Shown: positions 11,070 to 22,434, counted from the first letter of the stretch. The stretch is 64,000 nucleotides of DNA from SAR92 clade bacterium (GCA_004211905.1 SHBP01000001.1:62001-126000); one strand, 5' to 3'. The notes: generated from the letters alone by a model not told the origin. A program made the numbers and translations.

Positions 11070-11704
11070 AAGCCTCCCCCAACTGATGAACCTACCAACG
11101 AGTATCGACGCACAGGTTCCATACCGATAGGCTGGTGCGTAGTCAGCATGACCGCTCCACCACCCTTAATATGTCTCTCCATGCATTGTTCAACAAATTG
11201 CACGCCTTGCTTATCCAAGGCGGAAAAAGGTTCATCCAAAAACCAGACTTCTGCATTAGTCACAAGTAAACGTGCTAGCGCTACCCTCCTCTGTTGACCC
11301 TCAGATAATTTATGGCAGGGTACGTCTGAATATCCACGCAACCCCACTTGCTCAAGAGCCTCCATGATAGAAACCGAGCCAGGCAGTTCTGAAGTAGTCC
11401 AACTTAGGTTTTCCTCTGCGGTCAACGTCAGCTTCAGCGCTGACTGATGACCCAAGAAAAGAATGTTAGATAGATAATCAAACCGACATTCAGAAAGGAT
11501 CTGACCCCGATAAAGTATCTCACCACCGCTGGGTTGGAGCGCTGTAGTGAGTATGCGCAGCAATGTGGTTTTACCACTTCCATTTGGTCCCTCGATTTGC
11601 AGGATCTCACCAACGTTTAACGTCAGGCAAGCACCATTAATCACTGGTATATCGTCTCGCTCGAAGCGAAGATCGTTGACTGTCAAAAGAGAGGAATTGA
11701 CCAA
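11066..11704 (-). CDS. ccmA: Heme exporter ATP-binding protein CcmA
   Basis: ABC ATPase: GPNGSGKTTLLR, LSEGQQRRVALARL, WFLDEPFSALD. Confidence 0.95.
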   Translation of the reverse strand: MVNSSLLTVNDLRFERDDIPVINGACLTLNVGEILQIEGPNGSGKTTLLRILTTALQPSGGEILYRGQILSECRFDYLSNILFLGHQSALKLTLTAEENLSWTTSELPGSVSIMEALEQVGLRGYSDVPCHKLSEGQQRRVALARLLVTNAEVWFLDEPFSALDKQGVQFVEQCMERHIKGGGAVMLTTHQPIGMEPVRRYSLVGSSVGGGF

Positions 11705-11817
11705 AATGAGATCCCAAAAAATCTATATTTTCAATGGATCATTATGCCAAATTAAAGAGTCGAAATGTTGAGTTTAAGTAATTTAATTGGCGGCCACTCC
11801 AAAGACATTAATCTAAA

Positions 11818-12015
11818 TCAAAAATCATCATCAAAGTCGTACGCCTGCACCTGCTTTTGAATACGCTTCTCTTCTAGCCTTAACTCTAAACGTCGCCTTG
11901 CATCTGACTGAATGGCCGAACGCTGTTTTTCAGTAAGGTCAGTTTCAACCCTGTCTGCGGTTTCATCAAGGTCTTCGTCTGAATCAAAAACATCGTCGTC
12001 TAATTCATCACCCAT
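11818..12015 (-). CDS. Small acidic protein, PA3496-like family
   Basis: 65 aa with acidic N-terminus and conserved-looking RRRLELRLEEKRIQKQV...YDFDD. Confidence 0.6.
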   Translation of the reverse strand: MGDELDDDVFDSDEDLDETADRVETDLTEKQRSAIQSDARRRLELRLEEKRIQKQVQAYDFDDDF

Positions 12016-12307
12016 TGTGAGGGTACCTCATAAAAATTAAAAGGCAGCATGAAAAATCACGGGTTATGTTTGAAAAATAAATCTAAACTCTCAAATCGTC
12101 AAGTAAAAATTTGCTCTTTAATAACTATTTAGACGACTAGCATCAAGGTCTAAGCATATTTTAGAATAATCGGCACATATACTACTCTTTGTAACCCAAA
12201 ACTTGGTTAAGGCGAGTTATTAGGCATAAGACCCCGTTATCTACAGCCGTTTAGATTGAGGTCATCATCCAAGGGACATACAATGTTTAAAACTTTTGGA
12301 TATAGCC

Positions 12308-13540
12308 ATGAAGATCTATCGCGTCGGTGGCGCAGTTAGGGACAAACTACTTCACTATCCGAGTCATGAAAATGATTGGGTAGTGATAGGTAGCACTCCT
12401 GACGAAATGTCCAAACTGGGATATCGGCCCGTAGGTCAAGATTTCCCAGTTTTTATTAAACCCGAAACAGGTGAAGAATACGCATTGGCGCGAACCGAGC
12501 GAAAAACAGGTCTTGGTTATGGTGGTTTCAGTTTCCACACAGCGCCAGATATTTCTCTTGAAGATGATTTAGTTCGTCGCGATCTTACAATTAATGCCAT
12601 GGCAGAGGATGATAACGGAACCATTATCGACCCCTACGGCGGGCAACGCGATCTTAAAAATCGAATTTTGCGCCATGTCTCAGAAGCCTTTGATGAAGAC
12701 CCTCTACGCGTACTCCGCGTGGCTCGATTCGCAGCTCGGTATGCACACCTAGGATTTACCATTGCTCCTGAAACGGAACGCTTAATGTCTGTCATCGTCA
12801 ACTCAGGAGAAATGGCTCATCTCGTAGCTGAACGAATTTGGAAAGAAACCGAACGAGCACTATGTGAAAAATCTCCTGATGTTTATATTCAAACCCTACG
12901 GAACTGCGGAGCACTAAAAGAATTACTGCCCGAGGTTGATGCCCTTTTTGGCGTAGATCAGAGAGCAGACTATCATCCTGAAATTGATACTGGCATACAT
13001 ATTTTAATGGCGTTACAACAAACTGCAAAGCGTTCTAGTTCTGCGGCCGTTCGGTTTGCGGTTTTAGTCCATGATTTGGGAAAAGGCATCACACCGAAAG
13101 ATATTCTTCCACGGCACTCAGGCCATGAGGCACGCGGTGTGCCACTTGTTAAAGCGATCTGTGACAGACTAAAAGTCCCAAATGAACATCGGAAGCTGGC
13201 GCTAGTAGTCACTGAGTTTCACTTGATATGCCATAAAAGCCTCGAACTAAAGCCTACAACCTTATTGAAATTTCTAATGTCCATTGGTGCTTTGAAATCT
13301 GAAAAAAGACTCAATGAATTTTTGGAATGTTGTATTGCTGACGCCGGCGGTCGCAAAGGATTTGAAGATCGAGAATACCCCCCAGCTGCGTACCTAAGAC
13401 AAGCACGGGAAAAACTGCTAGAAGTTAAAGTCAAGGATCTAGCAAACAGTGGTCTTAGTGGCAGTGCTATCGGAGAACAATTACAGCAAAGACAAATTCA
13501 AGCATTGAAGCAATTTAAAAACCAATTCCAACAAAATTAG
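12308..13540 (+). CDS. cca: CCA tRNA nucleotidyltransferase (with HD domain)
   Basis: MKIYRVGGAVRDKLL, RRDLTINAMA, HD region VHDLGKG. Start moved to ATG 12308 from family N-terminus. Confidence 0.94.
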   Translation: MKIYRVGGAVRDKLLHYPSHENDWVVIGSTPDEMSKLGYRPVGQDFPVFIKPETGEEYALARTERKTGLGYGGFSFHTAPDISLEDDLVRRDLTINAMAEDDNGTIIDPYGGQRDLKNRILRHVSEAFDEDPLRVLRVARFAARYAHLGFTIAPETERLMSVIVNSGEMAHLVAERIWKETERALCEKSPDVYIQTLRNCGALKELLPEVDALFGVDQRADYHPEIDTGIHILMALQQTAKRSSSAAVRFAVLVHDLGKGITPKDILPRHSGHEARGVPLVKAICDRLKVPNEHRKLALVVTEFHLICHKSLELKPTTLLKFLMSIGALKSEKRLNEFLECCIADAGGRKGFEDREYPPAAYLRQAREKLLEVKVKDLANSGLSGSAIGEQLQQRQIQALKQFKNQFQQN

Positions 13541-13552
13541 CGAGTGACTTTT

Positions 13553-14302
13553 ATGCCCCAGAATCTTCCATCCTCGCCGGTCATCCTCATTACCGGAGCT
13601 GCACGTCGAATTGGCGCAGTCATCGCCCAGGTCTTTCATGAGCAAGGGTACACTATTATTATTCATTACAATCGTTCAGCCGCCGCGGCAGACAAGCTTT
13701 GTATGCAATTAAACCAACAACGTAAGGATAGCTGTTTACTAGTTCAAAGTGATCTTAACAATAGTTCTGAATTACAGAAAATTACAGACACAGTTCGATC
13801 CATTGGCCGATTGGATGTCCTGGTAAATAATGCATCGAGCTTCTATCCAACTCCTCTGGAAGATTGCAACAATGATCAGTGGGATGATCTGATTAATAGT
13901 AATCTCAAAGGACCGTTTTTCCTATCTCAAAAACTTGCACCTATGCTTAGTCAAAGCCACGGAGCCATCGTTAATATTTCTGATATGCACGCAAGACAAG
14001 CCCTGCAAAACCATCCTATCTACTCTATCGCCAAGGCCGGCAATATTGCCATGACTAAATCACTGGCTAAAGAATTGGGACCAGAAGTACGGATCAACAG
14101 CGTTGCCCCAGGGGCAATTTTATGGCCTGAACACGAGCTAGATGACACCGACAAGCAAAACTCCGTCTTAAATAAGGTTCCGATGGGACGTTTGGGAACT
14201 GAAAGTGATATTGCCCAAACCGTTTATTTTTTAGCGGTCGAAGCGACCTACATGACGGGCCAAACAATTGCTGTAGATGGGGGTAGTTCAAACAGTATTT
14301 AG
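13553..14302 (+). CDS. SDR-family pteridine reductase (FolM-like)
   Basis: ITGAARRIGAVIAQ, NNASSFYPTP, YSIAKAG; next to folK/folB. Confidence 0.78.
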   Translation: MPQNLPSSPVILITGAARRIGAVIAQVFHEQGYTIIIHYNRSAAAADKLCMQLNQQRKDSCLLVQSDLNNSSELQKITDTVRSIGRLDVLVNNASSFYPTPLEDCNNDQWDDLINSNLKGPFFLSQKLAPMLSQSHGAIVNISDMHARQALQNHPIYSIAKAGNIAMTKSLAKELGPEVRINSVAPGAILWPEHELDDTDKQNSVLNKVPMGRLGTESDIAQTVYFLAVEATYMTGQTIAVDGGSSNSI

Positions 14303-14311
14303 CAAACCTTG

Positions 14312-14812
14312 TTAACTGGCGCCGCTCCAATGGAACTCAATAGGCCACAGCTTTTGCTTTTCTTTATCATAATCAGCCCAATGTTGAGCGTAGGATTTAC
14401 CCGTGACAGGATGGACTGAAGTCGGCGCGATTTCCGCTAGAGGCAAAAGCACAAAAGCGTTTTTCAAGACTTCATCGCGGGGCAGTGCAATACCATCCCT
14501 CTCACCTGAAACATCATCAACAGTAAGAATATCAATATCCAAACTTCTCGGCCCAAATCGCGGTGCAGAACGGTCTCGACCGTTATTATTCTCTATCTCC
14601 TTAAGGATAAAGGAGACTTCCCCAACTGATCTTTCGGAATTGATTGCCACTACTAAATTATAGAAATTATCACCCTTAAAGCCCACTGAGTCGCTCTCGT
14701 AAACGGAAGAAAGAGTTAGATCACCAAAGTTTTCAGCGAGCGCATCTAAGGCAGCGCAAATGCGCAAAGTCCTGTCGATGTTACTGCCCAAACTAAGGTA
14801 GATTAAGGCCAC
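14312..14812 (-). CDS. folK: 2-amino-4-hydroxy-6-hydroxymethyldihydropteridine pyrophosphokinase
   Basis: YLSLGSNI, RFGPRSLDIDIL, LPRDEVLKNAFVLLPLAEI. Confidence 0.93.
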   Translation of the reverse strand: MALIYLSLGSNIDRTLRICAALDALAENFGDLTLSSVYESDSVGFKGDNFYNLVVAINSERSVGEVSFILKEIENNNGRDRSAPRFGPRSLDIDILTVDDVSGERDGIALPRDEVLKNAFVLLPLAEIAPTSVHPVTGKSYAQHWADYDKEKQKLWPIEFHWSGAS

Positions 14813-15168
14813 TATTGACGCTCTCCCCTCTCGATAATAATACCCACATCCTGAGACCCTCGGAGAGCTCCTGGCTTGCTAACTCTCAATTTTAACCAAG
14901 GCACAGAAAACTCCTCTCTGACTATATTAGCGACTTCGTCTGCCATGCGCTCAACTAACAAAAACTCACTCTCCTCAACAAACTTGATTAGACGCTTGGC
15001 AATAGATTTGTAATTGAGCGCGTATTGAATATCATCTGTCTCTGCCGCTTTGCGAATATCATGGGCCATTTCAAGATCCAAACTAACCATCTGCTTGACC
15101 TCTCTCTCCCAATCATAAATTCCAATAATCGTCTCAATACGCAAATCTCTAATATAAACAATATCCAT
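14812..15168 (-). CDS. folB: Dihydroneopterin aldolase
   Basis: [47 protein letters not shown]. Confidence 0.94.
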   Translation of the reverse strand: MDIVYIRDLRIETIIGIYDWEREVKQMVSLDLEMAHDIRKAAETDDIQYALNYKSIAKRLIKFVEESEFLLVERMADEVANIVREEFSVPWLKLRVSKPGALRGSQDVGIIIERGERQ

Positions 15169-16226
15169 TAAATACTTTCCTTTAATACATCAGTGCTTGA
15201 AGGTTGACTAAGTTGATCAAGTGGCCAGCGCGGTGTCGCCGATATGCTTAAAGGATTACTCTGGCCCGCTAATAGTCGCTGGCAACCAGCATAGGCAATC
15301 ATAGCTCCATTATCGGTGCAAAACTCATGACGAGCATAAAACACCTCGACTCCCTCTTCCTTAAGGACGACCTCTAGCTTGTGTCTTAGCCTCGTATTCG
15401 CCGAGACTCCTCCAGCAATGACCAAGGTCTTGATCCCCGATGCGATAGCCGCTCTTTTGCATTTGATCACAAGAGTATCCACTACCGCTTCCTGAAACCC
15501 TGCACAAATATCTGCAATGGTTTGATCATCGGGAAGAACATCGTTCCCCCGATGTTTATCAATTAAGTTTCGAGTAAAAGTCTTTAATCCAGAAAAGCTA
15601 AAATCTAAACCGGGGCGATCCGTCATTGGTCTGGGAAAGGTAAATCGCTCTATCTCACCTTGCTCTGCTAGCTTTGCTAAAACCGGGCCGCCTGGATAAT
15701 CTAAATCTAGCATCTTTGCTGTTTTATCAAACGCTTCTCCAGCTGCATCATCCAAAGACTCTCCAAGTAACTCATAGTCGCCGATAGATGCTACTGATAC
15801 TAACTGGGTGTGTCCTCCGGATACCAGTAATGCAACAAAGGGGAAATCTGGCGGATTATTCTCCAGCATTGGCGCCAACAAATGTGCTTCCATATGGTGA
15901 ACACCAACAACCGGGATATCCAGTGCAAACCCTAAAGCCGTAGCCATCGCACCGCCCACCATTAATGCACCCATTAAACCTGGGCCAGCGGTATAAGCTA
16001 TTCCATCAAGATCCTGCTTAAGGACTCCGGCCGACTCTAACACCTCATCAAGTAAGGGTAAGATCTTACGGATATGGTCTCTGGATGCCAATTCCGGCAC
16101 CACTCCACCATAATCCGCATGGAGTTTGACCTGTGAATATAGAGTGTGTGCCAATAACCCGCGATCACTGTCATAAACAGCTACGCCGGTTTCATCGCAT
16201 GAGGTTTCGATACCTAGAACAAGCAT
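15168..16226 (-). CDS. tsaD: tRNA N6-adenosine threonylcarbamoyltransferase
   Basis: [48 protein letters not shown]. Confidence 0.97.
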   Translation of the reverse strand: MLVLGIETSCDETGVAVYDSDRGLLAHTLYSQVKLHADYGGVVPELASRDHIRKILPLLDEVLESAGVLKQDLDGIAYTAGPGLMGALMVGGAMATALGFALDIPVVGVHHMEAHLLAPMLENNPPDFPFVALLVSGGHTQLVSVASIGDYELLGESLDDAAGEAFDKTAKMLDLDYPGGPVLAKLAEQGEIERFTFPRPMTDRPGLDFSFSGLKTFTRNLIDKHRGNDVLPDDQTIADICAGFQEAVVDTLVIKCKRAAIASGIKTLVIAGGVSANTRLRHKLEVVLKEEGVEVFYARHEFCTDNGAMIAYAGCQRLLAGQSNPLSISATPRWPLDQLSQPSSTDVLKESI

Positions 16227-16471
16227 TTTGCAGAGAACCTAAATAAATTTGCTAGTAGTTGAACCGAGATTATAACAATAGTTATTCTAAGAAGGTGGCA
16301 TCCTTTGATAATGTTACAAAAGGAACGGTTAGGAAATACCTAAAATCCCATCAAAAAGACGTCAAAAAACTTTGCAACAATCAGGGGAACTGTATAGACT
16401 ACGCGCCCTTGAGAAGTTGGTTGTGGAATGGGTCCCGCCGACAGTTATTTTCACTACAGGATTAATCATAC

Positions 16472-16687
16472 ATGCCAAGTGTACGAATAAAAGAAAACGA
16501 GCCATTTGACGTAGCTCTGCGTCGCTTCAAACGCTCTTGCGAAAAGGCTGGTGTACTAGCCAAAGTTCGCAGCTGCGAGTTTTACGAGAAACCTACCTGG
16601 GTACGCAAGCGCAAGGCCGCTGCAGCAGTTAAGCGAAACCAGAAAAAAGTATCTCGCGAATCCCGCAAGTTTACTCGGCTGTACTAG
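16472..16687 (+). CDS. rpsU: 30S ribosomal protein S21
   Basis: [48 protein letters not shown]. Confidence 0.98.
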   Translation: MPSVRIKENEPFDVALRRFKRSCEKAGVLAKVRSCEFYEKPTWVRKRKAAAAVKRNQKKVSRESRKFTRLY

Positions 16688-16726
16688 TCTCCACCGAATT
16701 TTTGTGTGAGATAAATATTATCAAAG

Positions 16727-16747
16727 AGCGCCTAGTTGGCGCTTTTT
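16727..16747 (+). terminator. Rho-independent terminator after rpsU
   Basis: AGCGCC-TAGTT-GGCGCT hairpin followed by TTTT. Confidence 0.75.
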
Positions 16748-16788
16748 GTGTTTCTAGAATCCTTTAAATATTTACCTGGAGGTAACCC

Positions 16789-17235
16789 ATGTCAATGAAG
16801 AGCCAGCTTACTGATGCGATGAAAGATGCCATGCGTGCAAAAGACAAACCTCGCCTCAGTGCCATTCGATTGATGTTGGCAGAGGTAAAGCGCATTGAAG
16901 TAGACGAAAGAATTGAAGTCAGTGATGAACGACTTTTATCCATTCTAGACAAAATGGTTAAACAACGGCGTGACTCTATTGCTCAATACGAATCTGCCGG
17001 GCGTCAAGAATTAGCAGATATTGAAATATTTGAGATAAACGTGATTCAAGATTTTTTACCCGCCGCACTCACAGATGATGAAATTAATGCCATGATAAGC
17101 TCCGCAATCAGCGTTTCGGGTGCTGAGTCTATGCGTGACATGGGTAAAGTCATGGGCATTCTCAAGCCTCAAATTCAAGGTCGAGCTGATGGCGGTGCAG
17201 TCAGCGGATTGGTGAAGATTGCCTTAAACAGTTAA
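16789..17235 (+). CDS. GatB/YqeY domain protein
   Basis: MKSQLTDAMKDAMRAKDKPRLSAIRLMLAEVKR...; between rpsU and dnaG as in many gammaproteobacteria. Confidence 0.92.
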   Translation: MSMKSQLTDAMKDAMRAKDKPRLSAIRLMLAEVKRIEVDERIEVSDERLLSILDKMVKQRRDSIAQYESAGRQELADIEIFEINVIQDFLPAALTDDEINAMISSAISVSGAESMRDMGKVMGILKPQIQGRADGGAVSGLVKIALNS

Positions 17236-17301
17236 TCGCTATTTCTTTCCGCGACGAAGTGGTTACACTGTCACTTTTTATGGCAATTATTTGCGTCGCC
17301 C

Positions 17302-19266
17302 ATGGCTGGATTAATTCCACAAAGTTTTATTGATGATTTATTAGACCGCGTTGATATCGTCGACGTAGTTAACAGTCGTGTGCAACTTAAAAAGGCCGGA
17401 AAAAACTACAAAGCTTGCTGCCCTTTCCATGATGAAAAAAGCCCCTCTTTTACCGTAGCTCAAGACAAACAATTCTATTACTGCTTTGGCTGCGGCGCTG
17501 GCGGAAATGCGCTTGGGTTTGTTATGGAGTTTGATCGCTTAGACTTCCTTCCAGCAGTAGAAATGTTAGCCAAAAATGCAGGAATGGAAATACCAAGAGA
17601 AGCCGCACCAGATCAGAGAGCTACCAAACAGAAAGATAGCCTTTATTTAATATTATCTGAGTCAGATAAATTTTTTCGTCAACAATTAAGAACCCACCAA
17701 GGGGCCAAGGTAGCTGTTGACTATCTCAAGGGCCGTGGACTTAGCGGCAAGATTGCTGCCCAATTTGGTGTAGGTTACGCACCCCCAGGTTGGGACAATT
17801 TATTGAAAGTAGCCGGCGGCAACGATCAAAAAAATAGGTTACTTGATGAATCGGGGATGATCATCGTAAAACCTGAAGAAAAGAAACAGTATGACCGCTT
17901 TCGTCACCGAATAATGTTTCCGATCCGTGACCAGAGAGGACGTACCTTAGGTTTTGGTGGTCGAGTATTAGATGACAGCACACCAAAGTATCTCAACTCT
18001 CCTGAGACCCCCGTCTTCCACAAAGGACGGGAACTTTATGGACTCTATGAAGCGCGACAAACACTTAAAGAAATACCATGCCTGATCATGGTAGAAGGCT
18101 ATATGGATGTGATCGCACTAGCACAGTATGGGATTGCCAACGCGGTTGCTACCCTTGGCACAGCGCTCACCGAGAACCATCTTCAGAAGCTATTCAGGTA
18201 CACATCCGAAATCGTGTTCTGCTTCGATGGCGATAGCGCAGGCAGACGAGCGGCAGCCAGATCTCTTGAGATTGCATTGCCAGAAATGAGAGACGGTGTG
18301 TCAGCAAAGTTCTTATTTTTACCTGATGGTGAAGATCCTGACAGTATGGTTCGTCAATTAGGAACTGAGGCTTTTCTCGAACAGGTTGAAAAATCTCAAC
18401 CTCTATCAGAATTCCTTTTTGAGCAACTGAGTGACGGTATTGATTCCTCAACAGCAGACGGGAAAGCTCGGTTAAGTAAGATCTGTGCACCCCAGATTAA
18501 CCGTATTCCGCAAGGCGTGTTTCGTCAATTAATGCTTGAGGAATTATCACGCCGTACCGGTGTCTCCGCGGACAATCTGCGAGATTATGTAGCTACCCAT
18601 ATCACTCCCCAACAAAGAGCCGCGATTGCCAATGAGGCTAATCAAAAGACAGCTTCGCAAACTCAATCCACTGACCTGTACAACCATGACGCCTCTAACG
18701 ATACTTACTATCCCGAGCAAGATAGCTCTTTGGAAACCGACGATTATGCTGATATGCGCCCAACAAGGGCCTCTAAAATTCGTCTTTCTCCAATAAAATT
18801 TATCACTGCGCTCCTGCTTAACCACCCCGCTCTAGCAGAGACTGCAGAAGATGTCGGATTTTTAAAGCAGTCTACTGATCAAGACACACAGTTATTCCTG
18901 CGAGTTCTTGATGTCGCTAAGAAAAACCCCCACTACAAACCATCCCATATCTTCGCCTACTGGCTAGGAACTTATGGCAATCAAGCTGAGACAAAGATAC
19001 TACAATCACTCGCTGCGAGTGAGCTCTATCATCCGCCTGTTGGAACAGGACGTGATGATAATCAAGAGTTCAGCGATGCTTTAGGCCATGTCATTCAAAG
19101 CGCGTTTGATGCCTTGCCGATTCAAGAAAAAGCGCTGCATTTACTTGAACAAAAAACCCTGAGCGAGCGAGAAATTAAGCAGTTACACAAGATACGATTG
19201 CAACTGGCTAATGACCAACAATCGAGTGACTTAAAAAACAAGATAAAACAACGACTTGTGGTCTAA
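17302..19266 (+). CDS. dnaG: DNA primase
   Basis: Zinc finger CCPFHDEKSPSFTV...YYCFGCGAGG; TOPRIM VEGYMDVIAL, FCFDGDSAGRRAA. Confidence 0.97.
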   Translation: MAGLIPQSFIDDLLDRVDIVDVVNSRVQLKKAGKNYKACCPFHDEKSPSFTVAQDKQFYYCFGCGAGGNALGFVMEFDRLDFLPAVEMLAKNAGMEIPREAAPDQRATKQKDSLYLILSESDKFFRQQLRTHQGAKVAVDYLKGRGLSGKIAAQFGVGYAPPGWDNLLKVAGGNDQKNRLLDESGMIIVKPEEKKQYDRFRHRIMFPIRDQRGRTLGFGGRVLDDSTPKYLNSPETPVFHKGRELYGLYEARQTLKEIPCLIMVEGYMDVIALAQYGIANAVATLGTALTENHLQKLFRYTSEIVFCFDGDSAGRRAAARSLEIALPEMRDGVSAKFLFLPDGEDPDSMVRQLGTEAFLEQVEKSQPLSEFLFEQLSDGIDSSTADGKARLSKICAPQINRIPQGVFRQLMLEELSRRTGVSADNLRDYVATHITPQQRAAIANEANQKTASQTQSTDLYNHDASNDTYYPEQDSSLETDDYADMRPTRASKIRLSPIKFITALLLNHPALAETAEDVGFLKQSTDQDTQLFLRVLDVAKKNPHYKPSHIFAYWLGTYGNQAETKILQSLAASELYHPPVGTGRDDNQEFSDALGHVIQSAFDALPIQEKALHLLEQKTLSEREIKQLHKIRLQLANDQQSSDLKNKIKQRLVV

Positions 19267-19308
19267 ACTAAGAAAATATAAGTAAGTAAAATAAAGACAA
19301 TTTTGTCT

Positions 19309-19337
19309 GAGACAAGCGGATTTTTATTCGCTATAAT
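19309..19337 (+). promoter_or_regulatory. Candidate sigma70 promoter for rpoD
   Basis: GAGACA, 17-bp spacer, TATAAT; about 40 bp upstream of the rpoD ATG. Confidence 0.5.
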
Positions 19338-19379
19338 TGCGCGCTATTTTTTCAACCCTTAACTACGCAAGACAGCCCT

Positions 19380-21230
19380 ATGACTGACAGCAATGATAAG
19401 CAACAATCTGGTATCAAAGACCTTATAGCCAAAGGACGGGAACAAGGTTACTTAACCTACGCTGAAGTGAACGATCACCTACCTGAAGATATAGCCGATC
19501 CTGAGCAGGTCGAAGATATCATTCAAATGATCAATGACATGGGAATTACCGTGTTTGAAACTGCCCCCGATGCAGAAACATTGCTCATGATGTCCGGTGA
19601 CAATACGCCAGATGAAGTTGCGGCGGCTGAAGCGGCGGCGGCACTCGCGTCCGTTGAGTCTGAGCAGCATCGAACGACAGACCCCGTGCGCATGTATATG
19701 CGAGAAATGGGTTCAGTTGAACTTCTCACCCGCGAAGGTGAAATTGAAATCGCCAAACGTATTGAGGAAGGCACAAGAGAATTAATGTCTGCAGTTGCAG
19801 ATTGGCCTTCAAATGTGGCCACCGTTATTGCTGAATGGGACAAGGTAATTGAAGGTGAGAGAAAACTCACTGATGTTATCAGCGGCTATCTCAACCCCAT
19901 GGAACATGTCCCCTCAGCGCTTGCTCAACAACAAGCGGCTGAAGCGGCTGAAGCAGAAAGAATTGCCAACGGTGAAGAAATTGACGAAGAAGAAGAAGAG
20001 GAAGAGCACGAAGGTGGGTTAGACCCAGAAGAAGCCACTCAGCGGTTTGAAGAAATTCGGGCACTCATGATCAAGACAGATAAATCTGTCGCACGCTACG
20101 GACGCGACGGAAATGCATCTATAAAGAACATGCAGGAACTCGGTGAATTATTTAAGTTTCTGAAGTTGACTCCTCGTCAGTTTGACCCTCTAGTAGCGGT
20201 TATTCGCGCTGCGGTAGAAAAGATCCGTGCTGAAGAACGCAACATTATGAAACTCTGCATTCGTTTTTCAAAAATGCCGCGTAAAGAGTTTATTAAGTCA
20301 TTCCCAGGTAACGAAACCAACCTAAAATGGACTGGTACTCTGGTAAAAGCAAAAGCCGACTATTCAAATGGCATTGCTAATCAAGAAATAGAAATTTTGC
20401 GGTCACAACGAAAACTCATTCAGGTTCAAACAACCAGTGGCCTATCGATTCTTCAGATTAAGGATATAAATAGACGTCTCACCATCGGTGAAGCTATGGC
20501 ACGGCGTGCAAAGAAAGAAATGGTAGAAGCTAACTTGCGCTTGGTGATCTCGATTGCTAAGAAATATACGAATCGCGGGCTACAATTCTTAGACCTTATT
20601 CAAGAAGGTAATATTGGCTTAATGAAAGCCGTAGACAAGTTTGAATATCGCCGTGGTTATAAGTTTTCAACCTACGCGACATGGTGGATTCGACAAGCAA
20701 TAACGCGTTCAATTGCCGACCAGGCCAGAACTATTCGAATTCCTGTGCACATGATTGAAACGATCAATAAGCTCAATCGTATTTCTCGCCAAATGCTTCA
20801 AGAGATGGGCCGAGAGCCGTCGCCCGAAGAATTGGCCGAGCGCATGGAAATGCCTGAAGATAAGATTCGTAAGGTCCTTAAAATCGCCAAAGAGCCCATT
20901 TCTATGGAGACTCCCATTGGTGAAGACGAAGATGCAAGCATTGGCGACCTTATTGAAGACATCACTATTGCCCAGCCGATTGATGAGGCTACCAAGAGCA
21001 ACCTCACCGACTCAACCCGTGGTGTACTAGGCAGTTTAACTGCGCGAGAAGCCAAGGTTCTACGCATGCGTTTTGGTATCGACATGAACACAGACCACAC
21101 CCTAGAAGAGGTGGGTAAACAGTTTGATGTAACTCGTGAGCGTATTCGACAGATTGAGGCTAAAGCACTACGTAAACTGCGTCATCCCACGCGCTCTGAT
21201 CACCTGCGTAGCTTTATCGACGAGCAGTAA
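19380..21230 (+). CDS. rpoD: RNA polymerase sigma factor RpoD (sigma70)
   Basis: [61 protein letters not shown]-terminal region 4. Confidence 0.98.
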   Translation: MTDSNDKQQSGIKDLIAKGREQGYLTYAEVNDHLPEDIADPEQVEDIIQMINDMGITVFETAPDAETLLMMSGDNTPDEVAAAEAAAALASVESEQHRTTDPVRMYMREMGSVELLTREGEIEIAKRIEEGTRELMSAVADWPSNVATVIAEWDKVIEGERKLTDVISGYLNPMEHVPSALAQQQAAEAAEAERIANGEEIDEEEEEEEHEGGLDPEEATQRFEEIRALMIKTDKSVARYGRDGNASIKNMQELGELFKFLKLTPRQFDPLVAVIRAAVEKIRAEERNIMKLCIRFSKMPRKEFIKSFPGNETNLKWTGTLVKAKADYSNGIANQEIEILRSQRKLIQVQTTSGLSILQIKDINRRLTIGEAMARRAKKEMVEANLRLVISIAKKYTNRGLQFLDLIQEGNIGLMKAVDKFEYRRGYKFSTYATWWIRQAITRSIADQARTIRIPVHMIETINKLNRISRQMLQEMGREPSPEELAERMEMPEDKIRKVLKIAKEPISMETPIGEDEDASIGDLIEDITIAQPIDEATKSNLTDSTRGVLGSLTAREAKVLRMRFGIDMNTDHTLEEVGKQFDVTRERIRQIEAKALRKLRHPTRSDHLRSFIDEQ

Positions 21231-21238
21231 CTTTTCAA

Positions 21239-21315
21239 GGGCCCATAGCTCAGCTGGTTAGAGCAGTCGACTCATAATCGATTGGTCGTAGGTTCAAGTC
21301 CTACTGGGCCCACCA
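21239..21315 (+). tRNA. tRNA-Ile2 (CAU anticodon, presumptive lysidine substrate)
   Basis: GGGCCCA/TGGGCCC acceptor stem, anticodon loop CTCATAA, T-arm GGTTCAAGTCC, encoded CCA; matches the ileX-type sequence and lies downstream of rpoD. Confidence 0.9.
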
Positions 21316-21318
21316 TTT
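21259..21318 (+). repeat. 60-bp direct repeat, copy 1 (att-like; 3' part of tRNA-Ile2)
   Basis: TAGAGCAGTCGACTCATAATCGATTGGTCGTAGGTTCAAGTCCTACTGGGCCCACCATTT, identical to 22435..22494. Confidence 0.93.
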
Positions 21319-21339
21319 AATTATTAATGCTCTCAGGAT

Positions 21340-21807
21340 TCACTGTTGGCTATTACAGTTCCCTTGCTTTGCTAGCTTGAGTTTCATTACAGCGTCTTTC
21401 CCTTCAGCTTCCTCAATTATCCTAAGGTTAGCACCGCCCACAAAAGCACCCATAGTTATATAGTTTTCAACGAAATAATTTTTACCAGCAAGAGTTGGCA
21501 AGTACACTTTATTAGGTGAAAACTCAGACTCAGTTGATATTTCATGTTCTTGATTGCCAGCCACTTCGTTATAAAAGTAGATAGATGGCGCGGATTCACC
21601 AATACATTCCCCATTTAGTCTAATATCCTTTTTTAACGCAGTGCCAACGCCCATATTTCGAAAAATATAGAGGCCTGAATTTCCTGGACTAGGCGGGTTG
21701 AATTTTTTTGCCGCTACATCCATTGCGGCATCTTCCAAATCAACCGTCGCACAACCAGACAACACAATTACAAAACTTAAACAGATAAATTTAATGGAAT
21801 GAAACAT
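21340..21807 (-). CDS. Putative lipoprotein, DUF2846-like
   Basis: MFHSIKFICLSFVIVLSGC lipobox; GLYIFRNMGVGTALKKDIRLNG... pattern. Start trimmed to the signal peptide. Confidence 0.65.
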   Translation of the reverse strand: MFHSIKFICLSFVIVLSGCATVDLEDAAMDVAAKKFNPPSPGNSGLYIFRNMGVGTALKKDIRLNGECIGESAPSIYFYNEVAGNQEHEISTESEFSPNKVYLPTLAGKNYFVENYITMGAFVGGANLRIIEEAEGKDAVMKLKLAKQGNCNSQQ

Positions 21808-21826
21808 GCCAATTGACTCCTTATAT

Positions 21827-22225
21827 TTATTCCGCACTCGGACATGACATGGGAACAACAATAGCTGTAGGGTACTTCCACATTGCGCCAGTAGCTGCGT
21901 CAACACCAATACCAATGAAACCACCTACAAGAATATTACCCGCATTCATTGCTTCATAGTTAGATTCAACAATCGTGGAGCCGCTAGCAGATTTATCCCT
22001 TGACTCACAGTTCACCGTTAGGGGACCCCTCGCCTTCTCTACCGAAACAGATGCTGGCGCAGTTATTGTTGAGGCACCTTCAGAATTTCTTACGGAGCAA
22101 ATTATCACGCCCGAATCTTCACAACCAGTTGTATTGATATTGATTCCTTGATCACTGCCCTCCATAACACTGGCGCATCCAGATAATAATATAGGGGCCA
22201 AAACTGCCGTTAGTCGTAATTTCAT
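21827..22225 (-). CDS. Hypothetical lipoprotein
   Basis: MKLRLTAVLAPILLSGC lipobox; no confident family. Confidence 0.6.
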   Translation of the reverse strand: MKLRLTAVLAPILLSGCASVMEGSDQGININTTGCEDSGVIICSVRNSEGASTITAPASVSVEKARGPLTVNCESRDKSASGSTIVESNYEAMNAGNILVGGFIGIGVDAATGAMWKYPTAIVVPMSCPSAE

Positions 22226-22434
22226 AGTAAAAGTCCTTATCTTTATAATTTTGGTTCTAGTTCAAACTCAATTATCTCGAGCCGTAATTTCAATTCTCTT
22301 TAGGGCGCGCTTTCAAATTAAACATTGATTTTCCGTGAGCCAAAATTTTTACCACCGCCCTTTGTCTCCAGTCAGATACTAACCTCCAATACACGGCTAG
22401 TCAAAATATTATCTGTGCTCGAAATCTAACTATC

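Noticed and set aside
16259-16465. 68-aa ORF between tsaD and rpsU
   Set aside because: Lies in the tsaD/rpsU divergent promoter region; composition and lack of recognisable motifs suggest a chance ORF.
19960-20040. Acidic repeat-like stretch in rpoD ([15 protein letters not shown])
   Set aside because: Falls in the variable non-conserved region of RpoD between regions 1.2 and 2; ordinary.
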